The notes under the pieces: model-generated
What the model was told of the DNA's origin: nothing
The model's input: only the letters and a program-made list of their open reading frames with translations
Databases searched by the model: none
Position numbers and translations under genes: made by a program
NCBI GenBank assembly: GCA_003973265.1
Contig: QNYZ01000060.1
Coordinates: 1 to 64,000, forward strand
Direction of reading: 5' to 3'
Origin: Deltaproteobacteria bacterium
GTDB taxonomy: Bacteria; Desulfobacterota; Desulfobacteria; Desulfobacterales; QNYZ01
DNA: 64,000 nt
In this document: positions 38,129 to 46,154 of the stretch, one piece after another
Numbering within the stretch: the stretch's first letter is position 1
Layout of the letters: each line of letters starts with the position of its first letter

Positions 38129-39123
38129 GAAACGCCTTCGATTTTTCGGATTCTCCCCGCGTGGATCTGGTCATTGCCGCGATGGTGGCCGTGGCCCTGC
38201 TCCTCTTTCCGCTTTTTTCACCGTCTTCCTTTGCCATTGCCACCATAATCCAGTTCTTCATTTTTGCCCTCTACGGCATGGGGTGGAACACCATCGGCGG
38301 CTATGGGGGTCAGGTCGATCTGGGCAAGGCCCAATACGTCGGCATCGGTGCGTATACCACTGCCGTGATGCTGATTCGCTGGGATATCCCTTTCTGGGTC
38401 TCCATGCCCATCGGTATGTTTTTTTCCATCACATGGTCCTTTATCATCGGATATCCGCTCTTCCGTTTAAAGGGGCACTATTTTGCCATCGCCACCATTG
38501 CCACATCGCTGGTGCTCAAGGATTTATTTGAAATCTGGGATTTTGTCGGGGCCGCGCGGGGGCTGGAAATTTCGCCGATTAAATATTCCCCCCCCGATTT
38601 TCTCCGCCTGATCTTTAAGCAGGACATCTATTACTACTACGTGATTTTCGGTTTTTTCCTGCTGGGTATCCTGATTATTAACTGGTTTCGCAGGTCCCGG
38701 CTTGGTTTTCAGCTGCGGGCCATCAAGGATAACGAGGACGTGGCCCGGTCTCTGGGGATCAACGTCCATCTGTCCAAGGTCAAGACTTATGCCATTGCGA
38801 CGGCCTTTGTCAGCATGGTCGGCTCGTTTCATGCCTGCTATATCAAGAATATCGAGCCCGAAGACACGATGAGCCTGGATATTTCCATTCTCATCGCCCT
38901 GATGGCGATGCTGGGAGGCGCCGGATCGTTGTGGGGGCCCATCATCGGGGCCGGTGTATTGATCCCCCTCAAAAGTTATCTCAAGGAGTGGCTGGGCGCT
39001 CGGGGCGGCCTGGTCGGAATCGATCTGATCATATATGCCGCCATTATCATGGTAATTTCGGCCAGGGAACCCCGCGGCATATGGGGGATCGTCGAACGCG
39101 TGCGCCGCAGAAAGAGGCTATAA
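38116..39123 (+). CDS. livM: LivM-type ABC transporter permease
   Basis: A 335-aa membrane subunit with about ten helices. NTIGGYGGQVDLGKAQYVGIGAYTTAVM and RAIKDNEDVARSLGINVHLSKVKTYAIATAF are characteristic of LivM. It begins inside the LivH-type gene (13-bp overlap) and its TAA shares one base with the start of the LivG-type gene. Confidence 0.92.
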   Translation: MEALRNAFDFSDSPRVDLVIAAMVAVALLLFPLFSPSSFAIATIIQFFIFALYGMGWNTIGGYGGQVDLGKAQYVGIGAYTTAVMLIRWDIPFWVSMPIGMFFSITWSFIIGYPLFRLKGHYFAIATIATSLVLKDLFEIWDFVGAARGLEISPIKYSPPDFLRLIFKQDIYYYYVIFGFFLLGILIINWFRRSRLGFQLRAIKDNEDVARSLGINVHLSKVKTYAIATAFVSMVGSFHACYIKNIEPEDTMSLDISILIALMAMLGGAGSLWGPIIGAGVLIPLKSYLKEWLGARGGLVGIDLIIYAAIIMVISAREPRGIWGIVERVRRRKRL

Positions 39124-39869
39124 TGCCGATTCTTGACATACGTCACCTGGTAAAAGAATACGGGGGGCTCAGGGCCAACGATGACATCTCCTTTACCCTG
39201 GAGAAAGGTGAGCTGCTCGGCGTTATCGGCCCCAATGGCGCGGGAAAAACCACCTTGTTCAACTGCATTGCCGGACTACATCCGGTTACCTCGGGCCGGA
39301 TCTTCTTCGACGGGCAGGATGTCACGCTGAAACCGGCCCACGAGATGGCCCGCCTGGGGCTGGCCCGGACCTTTCAGGTCTATACCGCCGCCGGCGACCT
39401 GACCGTGGTGGAGAATATCATGGTGGGCTGTTTTCTGCGCACCCGCTCCCGTAAAGATGCCCGCCGCCGGGCCGACGGGATTCTGTATGACCTCAAGCTG
39501 TCCGATCATGCCGATACCCTGGTCAGCGAACTTCCCGTCCCTGCCCAGAAACAGGTGACCATGGCCACAGCCCTGGGTACGGCACCCCGGATGCTTTTGC
39601 TTGATGAAGTCGCCGCCGGTTTGAACCCCAGCGAGATTGATGATATCATGACCAGTATCCGGCACATCCACAACGAGATGGGTATTACCGTGATGCTTAT
39701 CGAACATGTCATGGAGCTGGTAATGAATGTGTGTGACCGGCTGGTGGTGCTCGACTACGGGCACAAGATCGCCGATGGCACCCCGGCCGACATCGCCGCC
39801 AATGCCGAGGTGATCAAGGCCTATCTCGGTGAGCGCTATGTCAAGGAACATGCAGGAGAATTATCCTGA
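39123..39869 (+). CDS. livG: LivG-type ATP-binding protein with degenerate signature
   Basis: A 248-aa ATPase. Walker A is normal (GPNGAGKTTLFNCIAG), and so are the Q-loop region and the His switch (IEHVMELV). But the ABC signature normally reading LSxGxQ is replaced by ELPVPAQKQVTMATAL, and Walker B is followed by DEVAAGLNP rather than DEPxxGLxP. The usual LivG has G in the signature, so one composite ATP site is probably weakened. The ORF track starts at 38931; ATG 39123, overlapping the livM stop by one base, is correct. It is coupled to livF by one base. Confidence 0.9.
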   Translation: MPILDIRHLVKEYGGLRANDDISFTLEKGELLGVIGPNGAGKTTLFNCIAGLHPVTSGRIFFDGQDVTLKPAHEMARLGLARTFQVYTAAGDLTVVENIMVGCFLRTRSRKDARRRADGILYDLKLSDHADTLVSELPVPAQKQVTMATALGTAPRMLLLDEVAAGLNPSEIDDIMTSIRHIHNEMGITVMLIEHVMELVMNVCDRLVVLDYGHKIADGTPADIAANAEVIKAYLGERYVKEHAGELS

Positions 39870-40588
39870 TGACATCCGAACCGATCCTGGCCGTGGAAAA
39901 TATCAAGGTGCGCTATTCGGGCCTGCCCGTGCTCCGGGGAGTCTCCCTTTGGGTGGCCGCCGGAGAGACGGTGAGCGTCGTGGGCGCCAACGGCGCCGGA
40001 AAATCGACCCTGCTTCGGGCGATCATGGCAACCCAGCCGGTTTTTGACGGCACGATCCGGTTCCTCGGGCGGGAGATCCATGCGCTTTCCACGGAAGCTA
40101 TCGTGCGCCTCGGGCTGGTCTATGTCCCTGAAGAAAAGATGCTTTTCGGCCCCTTGTCGGTGGAAGAAAATCTACGCCTGGGTGCCTATGTGATCAACGA
40201 TGCCGCCCGGATTGAGCAAAATATCGAGTTTGTGTTTTCACTTTTTCCCCGTCTGAAAGAACGGCGGACCCAGGCGGCATCGACCTTGTCGGGCGGTGAA
40301 CAGCAGATGGTCGCCATCGGTCGCGGCCTGATGTCCAACCCCAGGCTGCTCATGCTCGACGAACCGAGCCTGGGGCTGGCGCCGATTCTGGTGGACGAAG
40401 TGCTCGATACCGTGCGGCGGCTGAAAGCCGAGGGGATGACGATTTTACTGGTTGAACAAAATGTCCGTGAAGCCCTCGATCTGTCGGATCGCGGATATGT
40501 ACTGCAAACCGGCCGGATGGTAAAAGAAGGCACCGGCCAGGCGCTTCTCGACAGCGATATTTTTCGGCAGGCGTTTCTCGGTATTTAG
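39869..40588 (+). CDS. livF: LivF-type ATP-binding protein
   Basis: A 239-aa ATPase with canonical motifs: GANGAGKSTLLRAI (Walker A), TLSGGEQQMVAIGRGL (signature), LLMLDEPSLGLAP (Walker B) and VEQNV (switch region). The ATG overlaps the TGA of livG. Its canonical signature serves the ATP site whose Walker A is supplied by LivG. Together the pair would have one full and one degenerate site. Confidence 0.93.
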   Translation: MTSEPILAVENIKVRYSGLPVLRGVSLWVAAGETVSVVGANGAGKSTLLRAIMATQPVFDGTIRFLGREIHALSTEAIVRLGLVYVPEEKMLFGPLSVEENLRLGAYVINDAARIEQNIEFVFSLFPRLKERRTQAASTLSGGEQQMVAIGRGLMSNPRLLMLDEPSLGLAPILVDEVLDTVRRLKAEGMTILLVEQNVREALDLSDRGYVLQTGRMVKEGTGQALLDSDIFRQAFLGI

Positions 40589-40602
40589 AACTGGATTGAG
40601 CC

Positions 40603-41385
40603 ATGAATCAAAAACGTAGCGCTCGCGAACTTCGACAACATATTCGTTCCGGCCACTGGACCGCCCAGACCAGCGGGGCGGCCGCCGGTTATGTTCAGGC
40701 CAACCTGGTCATGCTTCCTCTCCGGGAAGCCTTTCATTTTCTTCTTTTTTGCACACGTAATAGCAAACCCTGCCCGGTTCTCGACGTGTTGGACCCGGGC
40801 GAGGTAGAACCATCCATCGCCCGGGGAGCCGATCTGACCACGGACCTGCCCCGCTACCGGGTCTTTCGCCGGGGGGAAATGGTCGACGAAGTCACCGACG
40901 TGAAAGCGCTCTTTGATGAAGAAACGGTCAGTTTTCTTTTGGGATGCAGCTTTTCCTTTGAAAACGCCATGCGGGCCGCCGGATTACCCGTCCGCAATAT
41001 CGAAGAGGGCAAAAACGTGTCGATGTATAAAACCAACCGTCCCTGCCGGCCGGCCGGGCCCTTCCATGCACCCCTGGTGGTCAGCATGCGGCCCCTCACC
41101 CCGGCCCAGGCGGTCCGGGCGGTCCAGGTGACCTCCCGGTTTTACCTGACCCACGGGGCACCGGTTCACATGGGGGATCCGGCCGAATTGGGCATCGCCG
41201 ATCTGGCGCGTCCCGATTTCGGCGACCCGGTGGAGATTCGGCCCGGCGAAATCCCGGTCTTCTGGGCCTGCGGCGTGACCAGCTCTCTGTCGGCCGTCTC
41301 GGCCCGGCTGCCGCTGACCATTACCCATTCACCGGGGCATATGTTCGTGTCTGATTTAAAAGACGAAGAGATGACGGTCCTCTAA
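40603..41385 (+). CDS. D-glutamate cyclase family protein (DUF1445)
   Basis: A 260-aa protein of the DUF1445/YcsI family. Diagnostic stretches are TAGxAxGYVQANL (here TSGAAAGYVQANLVMLP), NSKPCPVLDV, TDLPRYRVFRRGEMV, FLLGCSFSFENAM, YKTNRPCRPAGPFHAPLVVSMRPL and PGHMFVSDL. A mammalian homologue cyclises D-glutamate to 5-oxo-D-proline; older annotation is 'putative hydro-lyase'. It sits 14 bp after livF and 34 bp before pxpA, so it should belong to the same transcript. D-Glu to 5-oxoproline is therefore the inferred reaction. Confidence 0.88.
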   Translation: MNQKRSARELRQHIRSGHWTAQTSGAAAGYVQANLVMLPLREAFHFLLFCTRNSKPCPVLDVLDPGEVEPSIARGADLTTDLPRYRVFRRGEMVDEVTDVKALFDEETVSFLLGCSFSFENAMRAAGLPVRNIEEGKNVSMYKTNRPCRPAGPFHAPLVVSMRPLTPAQAVRAVQVTSRFYLTHGAPVHMGDPAELGIADLARPDFGDPVEIRPGEIPVFWACGVTSSLSAVSARLPLTITHSPGHMFVSDLKDEEMTVL

Positions 41386-41419
41386 GAATCGCTTACCCGT
41401 AACAGAGGGATGACAGTCC

Positions 41420-42214
41420 ATGAAACAGATTGATCTGAACAGCGATATCGGCGAAAGCTTCGGCGCCTACACGATCGGCCAGGATGCGGCCGTGCTGGCC
41501 CATATCTCCTCGGCCAATATCGCCTGCGGCTGGCACGCCGGTGATCCGATGGTGATGGACAAGACGGTACAACTGGCCGTGGAAAACGGCGTCGGCATCG
41601 GCGCGCATCCGGGCTATCCCGACCTGATGGGGTTCGGCCGGCGTCAGATGAATTGCAGCCTGGAGGAAATCCGGGCCTATCTGGTCTACCAGGTCGGTGC
41701 CCTGATGGGGTTTTGTGCCGCCCACGATGTCCGCCTCCAGCATGTCAAGCCCCACGGCGCCCTGTACAACACGACGGTCAAAAACGACGACATGGTGCGC
41801 GTGATCGCCGATGCCATTGCCGCCATTGACCCGTCGCTTTACTATGTGGCCCTGGCCGGTGCCCGGGCCGAAACCATCGGGCGGATTTGCCATCAAGCCG
41901 GTATTCGGGTAATTTTTGAGGCCTTTCCCGATCGGGCCTATACACCTCAGGGGGAGCTGGCGCCACGCCACCTGCCCGGCGCCGTTATCCGGGATCCGGC
42001 CGAAGCCGCCCAACGGGCCGCCCGGATGGCCGTGGAGGGGGCGGTCATCGCCACCGACGGCAGTATTTTGGCGCTCAACGCCCAGACCCTGTGCGTCCAT
42101 GGCGATACGCCCGAAGCCGTGGCCCTGGTTCGGCAGATCCGCCAAACCCTCAAACAGGAAAGGGTCGCGGTCCGGCCCATGCTGCCCGGAAAAACGGAAA
42201 AGACCGCGCCATGA
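41420..42214 (+). CDS. pxpA: 5-oxoprolinase subunit PxpA (LamB/YcsF family)
   Basis: A 264-aa subunit of prokaryotic 5-oxoprolinase, which opens 5-oxoproline to glutamate with ATP. The N-terminus QIDLNSDIGESFGAYTIGQDAAVL, SANIACGWHAGDP, and HVKPHGALYN are the family hallmarks. It overlaps pxpB by 4 bp (ATGA). Directly preceded by the D-glutamate-cyclase-family gene, which links the two steps. Confidence 0.95.
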   Translation: MKQIDLNSDIGESFGAYTIGQDAAVLAHISSANIACGWHAGDPMVMDKTVQLAVENGVGIGAHPGYPDLMGFGRRQMNCSLEEIRAYLVYQVGALMGFCAAHDVRLQHVKPHGALYNTTVKNDDMVRVIADAIAAIDPSLYYVALAGARAETIGRICHQAGIRVIFEAFPDRAYTPQGELAPRHLPGAVIRDPAEAAQRAARMAVEGAVIATDGSILALNAQTLCVHGDTPEAVALVRQIRQTLKQERVAVRPMLPGKTEKTAP

Positions 42215-42936
42215 GTACCGATCCGGCCGCCCGCCATCTCTATGCCCCGCTCCGCTTCCGGATCGCCGGAGATCGGGGCCTGCTTGTCGATTGCGGCGAT
42301 GCCATCGACCCGGCCGTCAATGATAAGGTGCGCGCGTTGAAAGCTGCGGCCCGTCAGGACCCGATAGACGGCGTGACCGAGCTGATCCCTTCCTACCGGT
42401 CGCTTCTGGCCCTTTACGATCCGCTCCGGACAGATCCCGACCGGCTGCAGAAGGACTTTATCCGGCTTGAGCAGACGTTGACCCAGGTCGATATCCCCGT
42501 TCCGGATATCGTCGAAATTCCGGTTTGCTACGGGGGCGAATTCGGACCGGATATCGAATTCGTCGCCCGGCACAACCGGATCAGCGTCGACGAGGTCATC
42601 CGGCTGCATACCGGTCCGTGCTACCGGATCTACATGATCGGATTCGCCCCCGGGTTTCCCTACCTGGGCGGCCTGCCGGAATCGCTTCATACCCCGCGGC
42701 TTGAAACGCCCCGCCCGGCTGTTGCCGCAGGTTCCGTCGGGATCGCCAACAACCAGACCGGCATGTATCCGGTTCAGACACCCGGTGGGTGGCGGATCAT
42801 CGGCCGGACCCCTTTAAGGCTGTTCGATCCGGACCGGTCCGAACCGGTGCCCTACCAGGCCGGCGACCAGATCCGTTTCAAATCCATATCCCGGCAAAGA
42901 TACCAACAGATCATTGACACCCGGGGGCTGATGTGA
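42211..42936 (+). CDS. pxpB: 5-oxoprolinase subunit PxpB (KipI-like)
   Basis: A 241-aa subunit. The characteristic GFAPGFPYLGGLPESLHTPR and GSVGIANNQTGMYPVQTPGGW identify PxpB/KipI. The ORF track begins at 42091; ATG 42211, overlapping the pxpA stop, is the real start. It overlaps pxpC by 4 bp. In Bacillus the homologue KipI also inhibits a sporulation kinase, but nothing here suggests that. Confidence 0.94.
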   Translation: MSTDPAARHLYAPLRFRIAGDRGLLVDCGDAIDPAVNDKVRALKAAARQDPIDGVTELIPSYRSLLALYDPLRTDPDRLQKDFIRLEQTLTQVDIPVPDIVEIPVCYGGEFGPDIEFVARHNRISVDEVIRLHTGPCYRIYMIGFAPGFPYLGGLPESLHTPRLETPRPAVAAGSVGIANNQTGMYPVQTPGGWRIIGRTPLRLFDPDRSEPVPYQAGDQIRFKSISRQRYQQIIDTRGLM

Positions 42937-43892
42937 ACGGGAACGGCTTTGTTGTATTGACCCCCGGCGCCCTGACCACGGTCCAGGATCGCGGGCGCCT
43001 GGGGTATCAGGCACTCGGGATCCCCGAATCCGGCGCCCTCGACCGTTACGCCTGCCAGGTGGCCAACCTGCTGGTGGACAATCCGCCCGGAAACGCGGTG
43101 CTGGAAATGACGGTGGTCGGGCCGACCCTGGCCGTGCTCAAACAGATGAACCTGGCCTTTGCCGGGGCGGACATGAAAATAACACTGAACCACGCTCCGG
43201 TCGACCCATGGCGCGCATTTTGCGTTAATCCGGGCGATCTCCTTGCTTTTTCAATGACCGGCCGCGGCTGCCGCGGTTACCTGGCCGCGGGCGGTGGATT
43301 CGATCTTCCCGAAGTGATGGGCAGCCGGGCCACCTACCTGGGCGGAACCCTCGGCGGACTCAACGGCCGGCCGTTGCAGAAGGGAGATTTTCTTCCCGTG
43401 GGCCCGGCCCGGCGGGCGAAACGGTTTTACCGGCTGCCGGACGAATTCCGCCCCGTTTATACGTCGCCAATCGTGCTCAGGGCTGTCCCCGGCCCCCAGG
43501 CAGATTATTTCACCCGGACCATCGACCGGTTTTTCAACACGGATTTTACCCTCGGTACCCGTTCCGACCGGATGGGCTGCCGGCTCGATGGCCCGGTGGT
43601 ACCGCTTGATCCGGGCCGGCAGGAGAGCATCATCTCCGAACCGATTGTTCCGGGCAGTGTCCAGATCCCGGCCGACGGCCAGCCGATCATCCTGCTGGGC
43701 GAGCAGACCACCGGTGGATACGCCAAGATCGCCACGGTGATCACCCCGGATCTGTCCCGCCTGGCCCAGGCCGTGCCGGGGGATACGATCCAGTTTGAAC
43801 CGGTTGATCTGAAAAGTGCTTTCCGGATTTACAGAAAAGAGACGACCCGCATGGATGCGATTTACAGGGCTTTGACCGGTTCCTCCACCTGA
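42933..43892 (+). CDS. pxpC: 5-oxoprolinase subunit PxpC (KipA-like)
   Basis: A 319-aa subunit. PGALTTVQDRGRLGYQALGIPESGALD and GGYAKIATVITPDLSRLAQAVPGD are typical of the KipA/biotin-dependent-carboxylase-like family now known as PxpC. It starts at GTG 42933, inside the pxpB stop region. It closes the transport-and-enzyme operon that begins at 35802. Confidence 0.94.
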   Translation: MNGNGFVVLTPGALTTVQDRGRLGYQALGIPESGALDRYACQVANLLVDNPPGNAVLEMTVVGPTLAVLKQMNLAFAGADMKITLNHAPVDPWRAFCVNPGDLLAFSMTGRGCRGYLAAGGGFDLPEVMGSRATYLGGTLGGLNGRPLQKGDFLPVGPARRAKRFYRLPDEFRPVYTSPIVLRAVPGPQADYFTRTIDRFFNTDFTLGTRSDRMGCRLDGPVVPLDPGRQESIISEPIVPGSVQIPADGQPIILLGEQTTGGYAKIATVITPDLSRLAQAVPGDTIQFEPVDLKSAFRIYRKETTRMDAIYRALTGSST

Positions 43893-43919
43893 AAAATACT
43901 TAAATACTGCTGCAATGCA

Positions 43920-43948
43920 TTGACGATAGATTCTTCAGTTCGTAAGAT
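43920..43948 (+). promoter_or_regulatory. Possible sigma70-type promoter before the asparaginase-domain gene
   Basis: TTGACG and TAAGAT are separated by 17 bp in the 120-bp gap after pxpC. The predicted start lies about 55 nt before the coding region, so this gene pair may be transcribed independently of pxpABC. Confidence 0.4.
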
Positions 43949-44012
43949 GACTTCAAGCGTCTCCCAATGGTCTCACGAGGCCGGTGTTTACGCAGATTCT
44001 TAAGGGGATAAG

Positions 44013-44498
44013 ATGAAAATCAAGATATTTACCACCGGTGGCACCCTGGATAAAATATACTTTGATGACCTGAGCACCTATGAAGTGGGTAAGCCGCGCG
44101 TGGGTGAAATACTGAAAACGGCCAAGGTGAATTTTGAATATACAATCGAAGAAATTTTTCGCAAGGACAGCCTCCAGCTGACTTCTTCCGACCGGCAGAA
44201 TATAAAGCAGCGGGTCGCCGACGATCCCTCCCGTTTCATATTGATCACCCATGGTACCGACAGTATGACCCTGACCGCGGACACCCTGAAAGACATTCCG
44301 GATAAAGTGATCGTTCTGACAGGTGCCATCAAGCCATATCTTTTCAAACAAAGTGATGCAACGTTTAACGTCGGGTGTGCCATCGGGGCCATGCAGGCTC
44401 TTTCGCCAGGGGTGTATATTGCGATGAGCGGGCTGATTTTTAAAGCCGGAGAAGTAAAAAAGAACCGAGACAAAGAGCGCTTTGAAGCCACTGGCTGA
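44013..44498 (+). CDS. Short asparaginase-domain protein
   Basis: A 161-aa protein equal to the N-terminal catalytic domain of L-asparaginase. The two Thr motifs are present: IFTTGGTLDKIYFDD and LITHGTDSMTLTADTL, followed by KVIVLTGAIKPYLFKQSDATFNVG and the KNRDKERFEATG end. The C-terminal domain of full-length enzymes (about 330 aa) is absent. Short stand-alone forms like this are known, ending in FEAxx, so it does not look like a truncation. Substrate (Asn, Gln or other) is unknown. The ATG follows AAGGGGA. Confidence 0.82.
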   Translation: MKIKIFTTGGTLDKIYFDDLSTYEVGKPRVGEILKTAKVNFEYTIEEIFRKDSLQLTSSDRQNIKQRVADDPSRFILITHGTDSMTLTADTLKDIPDKVIVLTGAIKPYLFKQSDATFNVGCAIGAMQALSPGVYIAMSGLIFKAGEVKKNRDKERFEATG

Positions 44499-44548
44499 AA
44501 ACAGGGTCGAAAATCATATTCACTTCGGAATTTAAAAACAGGAAAATT

Positions 44549-45652
44549 ATGGGATCAATTCCGGTCATTGAACTTGACGCTGCTAACCCCGCAGAGCGGG
44601 GTCGTATTTACGGTGAGACGGCCCGAGCAATCATTCACCAGATTCTTGGCGTCTATAAAGCGCTGTTCGGGGAAACTTCCGGGTGTACCTGGAAGAAAAT
44701 TTTACTATTTCTCGAGCCCTATGCTCAAAAGGCCACGGCCTTTGCACCGGATCTGGTTGAAGAGATAGAAGGGATTGCCCAGGGTGCCGGTTTATCCTTT
44801 GAAGAAGTTTTTGCCATCAATGCCCGCTCGGAAATTCTGCTCGACCTGGGTGTTCGGAGCAACGAGTGTTCGGCCCTGGCGGTCCTTCCGGAAGCGACCT
44901 GCAATCAAACCACTTTGCTCGCCCAGAACTGGGACTGGCACGACGATATTCTACCCTGCCAGGTTATTTTGAAAATCGGCGGAAACGATGTCTATCCGCC
45001 AATGGTGACATTTACCGAAGCCGGCCAATTGGCCAAGATCGGAATGAATGGCTCAGGGATCGGTCTGACAGTCAACAACCTCAGTCCTGATCGAATCCGG
45101 CCCGGTGTCCCCTGGATTCTGGTCTCCCGCCGTATCCTTACATCCACTCATTTTTCTCAGGCTATGGGATATGCCCTGAGCGCACCGGCGGCCCATCCCA
45201 TGAATTTTCTCATCGCGCACAGGGACGGTGAGGCTGTTGATATAGAAACAGCGCCCGGGGAAAATCACATTATTTTTCCGGATGGAAACATACTTTCTCA
45301 TACCAACCACTACCTTCGTCCCTGTCTGCAATTTGTCGATCAGGCATCGCAAGATGCCAACTCATCCACTTATATTCGCCAGCACCGCCTCCAAAAGCGC
45401 CTCAAGTCCATGGATGGTCGCATCGATGTCGCGGGCATCCGGGAGATTTTAAAGGACCACTTCGATTACCCGTTTTCTATCTGTGCGCATAACTGTCTAC
45501 GTATTCTTCCGGACCAGCTGCCTGCGTCCACCGGCCTTTCCATTGTTATGGACCTGGCCGCCGGTCGGATATTTTACAATCCGGGAAATCCCTGTCAGAA
45601 TCCGGTGGAACAGATCGACCTGGCGGGTTTTTTTGACATACCGATCAGATAG
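44549..45652 (+). CDS. C45-type acyltransferase/peptidase (AAT family)
   Basis: A 367-aa protein of the acyl-CoA:6-aminopenicillanic acid acyltransferase (C45, Ntn hydrolase) family. The presumed nucleophile is the Cys in SNECSALAVLPEA, which should become N-terminal after autocleavage. LLAQNWDWHDDI, GMNGSGIGLTVNNL and ISHTNHYLRP-like LSHTNHYLRP are typical. It has no signal peptide. Family members cleave or form amide bonds of acyl-amino acids and small peptides. It follows the asparaginase-domain gene by 50 bp and probably shares its transcript. Confidence 0.85.
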   Translation: MGSIPVIELDAANPAERGRIYGETARAIIHQILGVYKALFGETSGCTWKKILLFLEPYAQKATAFAPDLVEEIEGIAQGAGLSFEEVFAINARSEILLDLGVRSNECSALAVLPEATCNQTTLLAQNWDWHDDILPCQVILKIGGNDVYPPMVTFTEAGQLAKIGMNGSGIGLTVNNLSPDRIRPGVPWILVSRRILTSTHFSQAMGYALSAPAAHPMNFLIAHRDGEAVDIETAPGENHIIFPDGNILSHTNHYLRPCLQFVDQASQDANSSTYIRQHRLQKRLKSMDGRIDVAGIREILKDHFDYPFSICAHNCLRILPDQLPASTGLSIVMDLAAGRIFYNPGNPCQNPVEQIDLAGFFDIPIR

Positions 45653-46154
45653 ATCAGGCCAGGGATGCGTCATAAGCCGCCAACAAGCTGTATCCAGAGC
45701 CGCTTCCTTTTTATATGTATCCTTATATGCCCGAGGTACAACAACACCCCTTGAGCGGATTCGTTGGGCGTCGTGTCTGTCGTATCAATGCAGACTTCCG
45801 GGTTTTCCATGACATTCGCCTTGAACGGAAATTGTTTGACTACGACTGCCACCAGCCGGCAAAAAACCAGCCGCGGGAAAATGGCCGACGCAAAATAAAT
45901 TACATAATCGTAATGTCTTTTATAATAATAAATATCACGTAAATGTAATTAAAATTAAAATTTATTACAAAAATGTAACCTATTTCCGGCGGAACGAAAA
46001 TCTTAAAGTCATATTAACTTACCGTAATATTAAAATATTCAGTGTTTATATTCTTTGGCATAATTTTTGGATATACATTGTCATTTAGAATTATTCATAA
46101 ATATGAACGGGTTCATGCTTTGACCGTTCATGATATTTACAAAACCGGCGGAAA
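45653..46154. other. AT-rich gap before glnD
   Basis: A 500-bp interval with no supportable gene. From about 45890 it is very AT-rich. TGGCATAATTTTTGG (46056-46070) resembles a sigma54 -24/-12 promoter (GG and, less well, GG instead of GC). An 8-bp inverted repeat ATGAACGG/CCGTTCAT (46103-46110, 46124-46131) lies between it and the glnD start, after where transcription would begin. The first part has weak ORFs in several frames and nothing I recognise. Confidence 0.5.

Noticed and set aside
44013-44498. Asparaginase gene read as truncated by a stop or by a UGA-Sec codon
   Set aside because: Short one-domain family members end in the same FEAxx manner, and the sequence after the TGA shows no asparaginase C-terminal domain.
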